In this document: positions 24,793 through 36,200 of the stretch, one piece after another | Position numbering within the stretch: the stretch's first letter is position 1 | Layout of the letters: every line of letters begins with the position of its first letter | Translations under genes and position numbers: made by a program | Assembly (NCBI GenBank): GCA_964017195.1 | Contig: OZ024892.1 | Location: 20,514,889 to 20,578,888 of the forward strand | Length of the DNA stretch: 64,000 nt | DNA from: Siderastrea radians | Lineage: Eukaryota; Cnidaria; Anthozoa; Scleractinia; Rhizangiidae | Direction of reading: 5' to 3' | Notes under the pieces: model-generated | The model's database searches: none | Told to the model about the DNA's origin: nothing | What the model saw: only the letters and a program-made list of their open reading frames with translations

Positions 24793-26591
24793 TGAGATTA
24801 TTAGGCTCATCCTTGGTTTGACTATTTGACGAATCTTGATTAATGTTATAGGTAAAAAAGGATGAGCATTTTGCTGATTCTGAAGAATAACTGCAGATGA
24901 TATTTAGACATGTAACGACACATTGTTGGATATTTAATAAAAACTAACCTGCAGTCACTAGATAAGGGTTTGTTCCTTGTTTTGGCTTTATTCGCCCTGT
25001 CCTGTCTTTCTTTTGCTTAAAAACCAAGTTGTGTATTTTTAAGGGGAAGGAAGCGTGATTTAGAGAAACTAGCATAATTTGGGCATAATTTGGGCATAAT
25101 TTCGGCATAATTTCTAAAAATTCTGAGCACCGCTAGAAGCATAATGTGCCATTTTTACGAGCACAATCGACAAAAGCCTACCGCTGCTTAGCCTGCGAGT
25201 AGACTCATTTTGTTGGGTTCGCGTGCGACTCGGCGGCGGAGTCACTAAACGTTACTTATTTCTCAAACAATATAATAATTTATATTGACTGCTGACAATA
25301 AAATAAAATATACAAAACAAAATATAGACGAGGATTAAAATGCGTCCTCCCCCCCAACAAAAAAATCGATAACAATCTACGCAACGACACTACAAACAAA
25401 AAATGAAATACGATAAATTCAAAATATGTCCACATAAATAGGCGCAATTCCAAAAAATCAAACAAACAAAACCAAACCAAAAACAACAACAAAAACAACA
25501 AAAACGAAAACTGAAACAGACAAGTGTCTTCTCGACTAACATACTTTGGTGTCAAAAAGTTGACATCTAGCTAGCTCACATAATTGTCAATGTCTTCTTT
25601 CTCTTTTTTGAAATAAAAGGCCGCTGTACTCAAATAATTGGTTTCTTCACAGTTTCTGCAATAAAGTATCTCAAAATGTAATTATTGACTGAGTGGGAGG
25701 GCTGGACGGAAAATATTTGGCTCGAGCTGGCAGGCAGCGACGTCCGTTCGCCATAGCAACTGACATAACCCATTGAAAGGAAATACAAGGCATTCACTTA
25801 ATGCAAAAGCATGATGTTAAAGTTTTAGCGCTTGTTATGACAATCAACTCTTAGAGTAGGTTTTTACGTTTGTTGTCTGATGTTATGCAGAGGTAACTTA
25901 GCAAATCTTTTTACAGATCTGAAAGACTTGGTTTAGCGGCGCACCTCATTCTGATTCCTTTGACAATGAGAAACAGGGGAAAAAGCTTCTACTGTATATT
26001 GCCACTGACCAGGAGTCCTTGGTGTGAAAGCATCTTTATTGGAATTAGGGACTTGCTAAATCCCTTGCAACTGATACACAAATTAGCCCCCTCCCCCCTG
26101 GATCCGACTACGTGTATGACATTGAGCACGAGTACGAATTTCAACCAGTGACATTTCCACAGATCTCACTTCTTCGTTTTGTTAACTAGTTAAGTATGAA
26201 GTTCCAGGAATGAGAATGGTATGTAATGTATTAACGTAATACCTGCAAAATGGAATTGAAAAGTCGTACTCGTTTTCAATCTGATAATCGTACTCAAATC
26301 TACAGGTACCTCACAAAAGCATTAACATTGATCACACCTGTATTCCTACTATCTTAATTACTCACAGGGCGCAGAGGAGTCATATTTAACTGTAATGCTG
26401 CCTAAATTCATTGCACAAATCGATCTTGTTCATTCAAAGCAACGAAAGAGACTGAACAAAGCGTCATGCTATCTTGTTACGCGTCTGGTGAATTCAATTC
26501 GCAAGACGAGAACCGCATCCAGCTGTTACTGTGAGCTTATCACCAGTACTAGACAGCCGACTACTGAGTAACTAACAGTCGTTTTTTCTTC

Positions 26592-26657
26592 TCGGCACTT
26601 CGTGCCTCGTTTTGGAAAGCTTCGCTTTCCGATAACGTCGCCCTTCGGGCGACTATT
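26592..26657. repeat. Three consecutive perfect hairpins with TTC loops
   Basis: GGCAC-TTC-GTGCC, GGAAAGC-TTC-GCTTTCC and GTCGCCC-TTC-GGGCGAC follow each other within about 65 bases, in GC-richer DNA than the surroundings. Function unknown. Confidence 0.85.
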
Positions 26658-27133
26658 GTCGGCCTTTAATCTTGCAGGCAGTCAAGTTCATTGTTTTGAA
26701 TTTACAAGGTCAATTTGCGCGATGAATTTAGCCAGCATTACGGTCAAATCTGACTCCTCTGCGTCCTGTGAATTACTGTTGGCCTATTAAATTGTAAAAG
26801 CTGAATCATTATTATAAATCAAAAATACAAAAATGCTAACTAATAATAATTAACATTGGAAACACTAGTTCATTATAAGAAAACGTAGTAAAAGTGTAAA
26901 AAAAGCGGAAAACGTGTTCTCTAAAAAAGAAAAAAAAATCAAGGTAAAACTTGCAATGATTTCTTTGGATATGTTTAAAATGGAATAAATAATGCAAAAT
27001 GATGCAATATCCTAAAAAAGACGATTCCGGAAAGGCATGCTAAACAGCTGCGACTTTCTCTTTTTTCGTATGTGCCCAGTATAGATTTACTACTGACGTG
27101 TTCTACCGCTTTTGAGACAAAGTCGTTTTCCAG

Positions 27134-29935
27134 CTACATAGATTCAAGGAGCATGACATTAGTAGCAGACTGGATGTAAAACAACGCAATGGACAGCTCC
27201 CTCTTAACTTGTTCCCAGTCATTGTTGTTCAAGTGCTGCACCGCGTACAGGGCATCTACCAAGCCTGGGAAACTACTGCCTGCGTACGCATTGTGGGCAC
27301 TGGGGGCAAACACCACGTGACTGAAAAAAAAAGAAAAAAAAGATAAGAAGTGTGTAGGACACCACAGAGAAACGTAGAAGGTGCTTCAAAACCATGAATA
27401 TTATTACAAGCTGATTCTGAGATAGTATTTCATGGAGAGATAATCTTCCGAAGAGTCAGCAGCTAATGTTTTCATGCTGAATTGTAAAGCATATTTAAAC
27501 TTAATCTGCAAGTTCATGAATACAATTCGCCACTTTAAAATGAAGTAAGACCTGGGTTCCAATCGACATTATTAGTGCGAATAAAAAGTAAATACAAAAA
27601 AAGTTTGTCACATAAAAGGGCATATCAGAATTAGCAACCTAAGCAAGTGTGAGAAAGTTTGGATGAAAATTCACTAAGCTACAAGTTTTTAAAGATAGAG
27701 AAAATCACATACAAACGTTTTCATTTGAAAGCGTGCGTGTTCCCCAAAAACACACTTTGTAAAATGTCCTATTTTTAGAGGCCATCGAATTAGTTTATCG
27801 GAATCCATCTCTAGTTATCCCATTAGTACCAAAATTGGCAGGCTCGCCATTTTCAGGCCCGTAGCAGGGGGACGGGCAGGGGCCTCGAGCCCCTTTCAGA
27901 ACTTTTGGAAGTTAAAAAAACATTACAATTAATGTGCAAAAAAATATGTAACTAAAACAAATTAATGTGCAGCAATCAGCCTTGAATGTTGATTGTAAAA
28001 GTGCCTTTAATTTCACAGCCTTTAACAGGGTTTGAATCTTTTGAGTCACCATCCACCAGGCAATTGGGCTTCAAAAATCTACTATCCCACCGACATTTCA
28101 GTTGTGCAGGTTCCTTACCAATGTCTTTCTTCACCCATATCACCTTGACTCTGGCAGTATTGCTTAAGACTGTGAAGGACCTTCATAGTTAAACCTTTAA
28201 TAGCTAAGCGACTGCCGTGTATTTGCTGCAAGCTTTAAGCCCATTGTTGTAAAACAAGACTAAGGAAAAAAATTATATTTATCTCACCAATCGAGTGACA
28301 AACGTTACATAAACGTTTACGAGAGGCAGGTAAATTCATAGCTTAGCTATCGAAATGTTTGAATTTTAACAAACCTTGTAACTTTAAGGACACTTTTGTA
28401 AAACTGATGCTTTAAATCTGGTGGATGATGCCAACGACTTTGTCGGTGGAAAAGCAAACAGGAAGCAGATTTTTGGCGAATTTTCAACGGACGATACTCC
28501 CATAAAGGTGTCCTTTTTGACGAAATCAACAAACTGTGGCATTGTGAACAGTGTTAGTGTCTATCTGACATGAGTTTTTGTATGCCTTATGACCTATTTG
28601 TTAACGTCTGTATTTTGCCGGAGGGGGGGTTGACTAGGCCAATTTGCTCAGCCCCGCCCCAGTTATTTCAGCCTTGCTATGGGTCTGATTTTTGAGGAGC
28701 TTTCGCGGATGATGAACACACGAAATCGACCAAATGATTTTTAATTAACATCTCGTTCCCATTTAGTTATTCCTTTCTAAAGTGGCAATCATCACTTTCA
28801 TTGAATTCCCATTGTATCAATGCAAACAAATGTAATACGGAAAGTTAACAGTTGGTGGCAAGTTGGTAAACTCACTGAAAATACGGATGTTTCTTCAAAT
28901 CATAGGAAAAGTGAACATTAATCGTAGAAAAGCTTATCTCTTTGACTTTTAGTGTAAGAATTATTTCAGAACAAGGGAAGAATACTCATAAAATTGACTC
29001 TCATTTAACAATTTATCGTCAAACAACAAAAAGGCAAAGAAACTCTTATAGACGTTACCGCATGTAAGGTCTTCCCGGCAGTCCTTGAGGGTTGATAAAA
29101 GCTCTCTCCAGCTGCATCAAGCGATCATTGGCCATTCGAAGGGCCAGGGGACTGGTGAAGAAATCATGGTTCATGTAAATTAGGTGGCCAATCAAAAAGA
29201 CATGAAACTTTTCTCTATCGTTTTAAATATATATCTTTTTTTATACTTACTTGTTCTTATCTAACTTCTCCAGTGAAGCCTGGAAGGAGGAGGCAGCTTT
29301 GGTGAAGTTATTTACGGCGGACATGAAATTATCTGGTGAAGTATAATTTAAATGCAGATACGTAAGTTTTCCCAAGCCTTCAGTAGGGAATAAAGGCTTA
29401 TTTAAAGGTTTGGTCTTAGAGTCGGAACGAAGGAGAAGGGATTAAACAAACAAACAAACAAGCGAACGACAACAACAACAAAAGTGACTTACCGAGGGTT
29501 ATGTTCTGAGAGGTAAGTGTCTCCTTATATTTGGTCTCGATGTCTTTGGCGTAGTAAGTGAGCCTGGAAGCATACCGTGAGGTATTGAGGGGCAGCAGTG
29601 CCTCGTCAGCCAGAGTCAGGCCGATCTGCAGCCACAGCTGAGTAAGAGTCCGGTGATATTCAAACTCACGATCCACAAAGTTCTTCATCCACTGAAACGT
29701 GTCGTGCAACGAGTGGTACACTGGATAACTGGATACGCTCCACTTGTTCTGTGAACACACAAAATATTTGAAGATCTTTCATCAGCGGGTAGTTCCTATG
29801 CGAAGACTAGGAAAGGGACGATAAAATAACTTTTCGACAAGAAAAACCCGCGCGAGCTAGACATGTCGAGTGTCATGTCGCAATGTTGAGTTGTTTCTAT
29901 ATTCGTTCCAGAAACCAACCAACCAACCAAACTAC

Positions 29936-29969
<34 letters not shown>

Positions 29970-30005
29970 ACCCGCCAGCCAGCCAGCCAGCCAGCCAGCC
30001 AACCC

Positions 30006-30037
<32 letters not shown>

Positions 30038-30093
30038 ACCAGCCAGCCAGCCAGCCAGCCAGCCAACCAGCCAGCCAGCCAGCCAGCCAACCC

Positions 30094-30125
<32 letters not shown>

Positions 30126-30194
30126 ACCCGCCAGCCAGCCAGCCAGCCAGCCAGCCAACCCGCCAGCCAGCCAACCAGCCAGCCAGCCAGCCAA

Positions 30195-30225
<31 letters not shown>

Positions 30226-33200
30226 ACCAACCAACCAACCAACCAACCAACCAACCAACCAACCAACCAACCAACCAACCAACCAACCAACCAACCAACC
30301 AACCAACCAACCAACCAACCAACCAACCAACCAACCAACAAACCAACCAACAAACCAACCAACAAACCAACCAACAAACCAACCAACCAGCTTTACAGCC
30401 ATTTAATCAAACAGCAAATGATCAAATTCATGACTCAAGTCATGCAGACCTGCTATCCGAGAGTTCGGCGCTATTTACGTAAGATCTTACCCTGTCATAA
30501 GTGTAGCGAAACATGATTGATGGCACTCCCAGCCGAAAGTAGGGACAAGTGTGGTCGCTTCCGGATCCTATTTTCTTTACACTGGAAAAACAAAGTTTCA
30601 TGTTAGGAAAGAGCGAAACAGAGAAATTATTCTGTAAGTGTTTGTTATACACAATATATTACTCACAGAGGTAAATTACGGTTTTCTTTGTCTGGAAACT
30701 TGTTCTTCCAGTCCTCGTATAAGGTCACTTTAGAGGAATCAGATCCCGGCGGATAGATCTGTGGATAGTAAACAAAGCCACTTTCAGTAACCGATACGCC
30801 CTCTCAAAGAGAATGGAGAACAAAATGGCAGTCCGTCCTTGTGATGGAAGATCTTCAGCCTCATCCCGAAATGATAAAATTGCTTGTTTTTGCGACAGAA
30901 CCCGCACAAATATATCTGCCCACTACCATTGCTGCTCCAGCAAGGAAATAAACTTAACTAACAACGAGTCATTGAATACCGGTAAATAAATCAGTGAATT
31001 AAATGGACTTATGAGCAAAGTGAAACGATCATCCAGGCGAGAACGCAAACACCAAAATGACTAAGTCAATAAAATAACAATACAAATGATGAGGTAGTCT
31101 GCTTACCGTTTTAGTTGCCTCCATGAAAGCAAAGTCCAATAGAGGGCTTGATTTAACCTGCAAGCTGAAATTTCCTTGAGGGAAAAGATCAGAAATTGCA
31201 CAATCTTAGATACACTCATCCTAGTCAGTGGCCATTAGTTTTAAAACTTGATGAAAAAAAGAAAAAAAGATTCAAGGAGTTCACTCTCGAAATGTCACGT
31301 TGGTTTAATTCTCGATGTAGAAATTTATCCTTGGAAGGATTTTTCAAGCAACAAGTTTGAACTTCGTTTGAACTACAGTTTAACCCAAGTGGTCTAAAAA
31401 TTGGTGCCAATAATTGCACTAAAGAGGAATATCAGACATTTTAAGGTAATAAGTGACATGCCGCCTAGAACTCATGTAAATCGATGTAAATATATTTTTT
31501 ATAGTGTATGTTTGAATACTTAAAAAATGCCTAATTATATACATTTCTCTTTGGCCAGTGGTCTTGGAAAGGAAATCAGAGAATGAACACCAACGTGAAA
31601 AGGAAATCTTAGTTTGAACCAAACCTTAGCGTCAAAAACAAAGTTAGTGATTATTTGATGACGTGGCGAGCATGTGTGGAGCTCTGACGGTAATCCAAGT
31701 AATAATGTTCTTTCTTATCCCTATTCGTTCACAAACCAAACGTTTGTTACTTGCCGTGGACTATTGTGTATCCGCGAATGTCATTGGCTGACTGTTTATT
31801 GGCAACATTCTCGCGTGCAATGTACCAAATAGCAGTTTCTTCTCAAAACTGATTTTTGTTTTCTATGAGCGATTTTTCGCACCTTCGCCTCGCTATTTAT
31901 TCGCTCACATTTAAATCCACTAACACGATTCAAACAAACCTGTCCATTCCTACCCTCAACTTGTTAATTGTTTGTAAAAGGCCATTAGACGTAGGTGATT
32001 TGAAGGCTATATTGATCGGTTTCTTTATTGAAATGTCTACTCAGTAACTCCATTTCTGCCTTAGTTAGAACTTTTCGCTAACTTTAACTAAGAGCAGTTT
32101 CCACTTTTCATTCGTTTCAATAAAAACCTCGTTTGGAGTTTGTGTTAATTTACCTGGAATATTTTCGTGTTTCCAGTTATGGCTCGACAGAGTGATCGAT
32201 ATTCCACTTAATAACAAACTAACTTGGGTAGAAGCAGCCTTGTGCAGTGGTTATTTTTCAGAAAAAAAAAGCAAATTTGCCGCGGCTTAAAAGAGGACAA
32301 CGTATATATGTAAGGAAGCAATTGTTTGCCGTTGACTGCATTCCGTTTCGCCATATCGAACTATAGTATACAGCAATTTTTCGTCAAAACAATAAGGGTA
32401 ACGATACCTTCCACAGCAATGTCCACATTGAGATATGCAACAGCTCGGTTCGACAGAATATTGGCAAAGTCCTGAAATAAAATATGATATTTTATCTAAT
32501 CGACGTTTCGATGCATCTCCCTTCTGTGGTGGTTTTCTCATGAGGAAAAATGGGGAATTAAAGGGCCAAAAATACCATTTGTTGTGGATAATACTCAGCA
32601 TCAGCCGAAGGAAGTTTGATAAGTCAAAGAAATTGGCTTTTGACACACGTTCAGGTAACATCTGGAATATTATAGTTGTTTCAGTGTTGGATTGAAACTA
32701 AGCTCTGGAAAGGGTTTTCTCCCAAAAATAGTCACATATTTCAGGACTTTTAATAAGTGAAAAAAGGAAGGTGATAACCAACCTCAGTCCATTCAGTTGA
32801 ACCAATCAAACCATGCTCCTCCGCTCCCCAGCTACAAAGCACTATGGTCCTTCGGGGTTGCCAACCTGAAAGATCAACATGGTGTATCGAAATGAGAGAT
32901 GAGATGTAAAGAGATAAAAAGCTGCGAAAAGCCTAAAATGAGAAGAACCTTAAATATATTACCCACGGAATCGGCTTTGTGTTTTCAAAGAAAGAAAACT
33001 CCACTACCCTGCGATCGCCGTGCAAGGTAAGAAAACCAATCGAGAGGAACTCAATTGCAAGTTAGTCTAAGGAATAAACTCTAAGCAATCCCACTCGTGT
33101 TTAAGCTGAAGAACTGTGCAATTTAATCATCTCCCATAATTCTTTGTTTTCCCAGTAGGTCTGTAGCCTGAAGGTCCCCGAGGGACTCACCTTTTTGCTT

Positions 33201-36200
33201 CATCTCTCCTAGTTTCTTGGCAACCTCCATCAAAGCAGCTGTTCCACTAGATGCATCTGCGGCGCCAAACGTCCATGCATCTCTGTGGTTGCCCAGCAAC
33301 ACTAGACGATCTGTCAAATAATAGAGCGATCATGCAGAAAAAAAGTTAAATTGACGAATAATTTGACAACACTGAAAACGCAACGGTCGACTTACCGGGT
33401 TCGTCTTTGCCATTAATTGCCCCAATCACGTTGTACACCGGTTTTGTCTCCAGTTTCATTCTGATGTCTAGACTAACATTTCTAAAAGAACAAAAGGAGG
33501 AGAGTGTGAAAACGCAGCTAATTTAGGTTGGGCCTGTGTGTTTCCCAAATTAGTTACCCTTATTACCGTCGGTTTAGGTACCTTGAACTAAATCGGAGCA
33601 CGACCATTTTTTTTTTTTTGCGTTGGACGACCTGTAGGTTGCTTCAAAGGATGTGGGTGATGACAAAAGACGTTGGGAGGGTGGTTTGACCAAGCAATAT
33701 GACACAACGTCAACAGTTGGGTCGATCTCCCCAGACTCCTACACTCTCTCTATTCCGAATTTATTAATAAATCTATATGTGTAATATTGTTTTACTTAAT
33801 TGGAATTAAAAGTAATTAAGCTGAAAAATCTGGCTCAGACCTATAGTTAGGTCGACATTGTTAAAAAAGTACCTTTTATCTTGTGTAGCCATGGTGATAT
33901 TGTACTTGAATTTCAGTCCTCCCTGCCAGTCTTTTGGGGCCTCGTTAGTGGTCAATAGTCTGTGAATTAGATGGAAACTGATTTAATAAACAATGACCGG
34001 CTTTATCAGACACTTGACTTGTTAATAAAAGGGACGACAGCTGATCTTTTTCCTCAGAGATCTCGATTCAGCAAGGATTCCGAAGTAGCCATAAAACGTA
34101 CCTTTCAGTAATTGGAATCGCGTCATCCGTTCAATGATCATTACTCATAACAAGTGGCTATTACTTAAGACATTTGGCTTACACCTCAACGCTTCACTTT
34201 TCTCTTGAGACATCACAGGGTTATAGATAAAAGAACTAAGACACATGATTGATGCATGTCAGATTTGATACAACGTTTGGTTGTTTGTATCTCTTATTCC
34301 TCATTGCTCATATGCCTGTCACCGATAGAAAACCAATAGCAAACGGTACATGTTCACTTGTTTTGATCGAACAAGAATTGTATAGGTCTATGGCAAAAAT
34401 TGCAACCATCAAGCATATTAAACTGGTCATCTAGCACGAAGAGTTTGCTTAAAAATTCCGCAAACAAATCAATATTAAAGTGGTGCCAAAGCAACTGCTA
34501 TTGCATTTCATAGTTTGATTGACTAGATTCACTGGAAACTACGCAAAAAAAAATTTGTTCTCACTCACTCAAGGAAGCGAGAGGCATCTTCGTACGACAC
34601 CGGATAAACAGGAATTCTGGGCAGAGTTACTTTGTCTCCTGGCTTCCTGTACATTTCGTCTGTGAAGATGAAAAATAGAACATGCTTAAATTGGTTAACA
34701 AGGATGTAAGTAGAAATTTAAGCGTTTGTATTGATTGTACGTAGCTCCATAAATACCTGAATGGGACGAAAGCTAAACAACTTCTTTACAAAGGAAAAAT
34801 ATCCCCAAATGATTAAGGCTTTTTATAAAGGCCAGTGTGATTGTTCAAAGGTTGTCGTTGGTGACTTTTTTGCATGTACTTAAAAGGAACCGGAGGATTC
34901 GAAACGCCTTCAGGTACAGCCATTTATTTATGCTCCAAAGGAAAATGTTTGGAAACGAAACTTTGTCAAAGTTCATTTCCTCCGTTTCTAAAGGTCATGC
35001 AAAATTTGATTCTCAAACACGAGTCGAGTCTAGCAATTTGAAATCTCAAGATACATTTCAATGACTTTTTGATAATCTTTATCCATGGTCTTGTTTATAG
35101 CATTATTATTTTTATAACTTGCGTAAACCTGACTGGTGTATCTACAGCTGGAAACAAAGATGTCAAAATGCACACTCTGACGCACAAGGACGATTAGGTC
35201 TAACAATCTACTCTACTCAGTATTCTAAGGGTTTCTACAGTCATAGTCACTTATTCACTTAGTCACTTAGGGGAAAGAGAAGCAGTCTCCAACTGATACC
35301 CAAAAACACGACGTCGGCACAACAGATCGTTGGTATTCTAGTATCTGGTCCATATACCTCTGGATGGGTACCCTGGGGTTAGCGGATCTCCTTCCTCCAA
35401 GTTTAGCAACGTTCCTCTCTGTACCCCTGAGGGTGGTAGCCACCAGCTGTGAGGATAGGAGTGGGCAACACCCTCCGGGCTGTAATCAGTTGGGTCTGTG
35501 TAAAGAATCAGGCCAATGGCACCTTCATCTGCCGCAATTTTCGCCTGAAAACGAAAGGCAATCTTTCTTGGTAGTGCGTCAAGTCGGATCGGTTATGGGA
35601 TTTTTCATCTAACTTTTGACCTAACGGCTCGGTGCTTCGGTTCCTAGTCTGTGGCTGGGCGAGATAACTCCCGTGTTTTCCACCATTCAGGGTCCCAAAG
35701 GGAAGGGAGAAGGAGAGGGGGCGCGCTTGGAACCCGAAATATAATTAATGTCCTGGATGCCGGAGCCAGAAGCCTTTTCATACTTGAAGCCCGAACATAA
35801 GTGCTGATTCTGTCTAAATGGAGCTCAGGGCTCTGGAGCCCCAATTTTTTCCGTCTTGGAGCCATGGAAACCTGAAGCCTTGTGTTTTTTTACCCCGGAA
35901 CCCTGGAGCCCTAAGCCGTTTTGGGACCCTGACCATTGAGGAGTATAGATAGATGCTAAGGGACTGTTGGGGAGCCTTCTCATCTGGGGGTGAGTGAAAG
36001 GTCATGAAAGTAGCCGTGTGGTAACTACGTTATAACATTGTCATCATATCACCACATGTTTGAAGTAAACAATCTATACACATTCTGTCCGTTTGGTGAT
36101 GATAAGTGCATCGCGCACCTAGTTGGCCTGATCGGTGATTATTTAACGATACAAGAGGCTCGAAAATGAGATTCAACTTACTTTGTCTCCTCTGTAGATT

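Larger units (their letters stand above)
23322..25180 (+). mobile_element. hAT-type DNA transposon, decayed
   Basis: Both ends carry the terminal inverted repeat TAGGCTTTTGTCGA, with subterminal GCATAATTT copies. The element is flanked by a perfect 8-bp direct repeat, CCGCTGCT (23314-23321 and 25181-25188), the hallmark of hAT insertion. It contains a transposase C-terminal remnant and, inside it, another inverted-repeat element. Confidence 0.85.
22237..27133. other. Spacer between the two carboxypeptidase-family genes
   Basis: The promoter of the left gene should lie just right of 22236; no clear core element was seen. The hAT transposon (23322-25180) and the hairpin triplet (26592-26657) are the recognisable contents. 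Confidence 0.6.

Noticed and set aside
29796..30482. Several overlapping frames of Trp-Leu-Ala-Gly or Gln-Pro-Ala-Ser on both strands
   Set aside because: They are products of the tetranucleotide repeat inside an intron.
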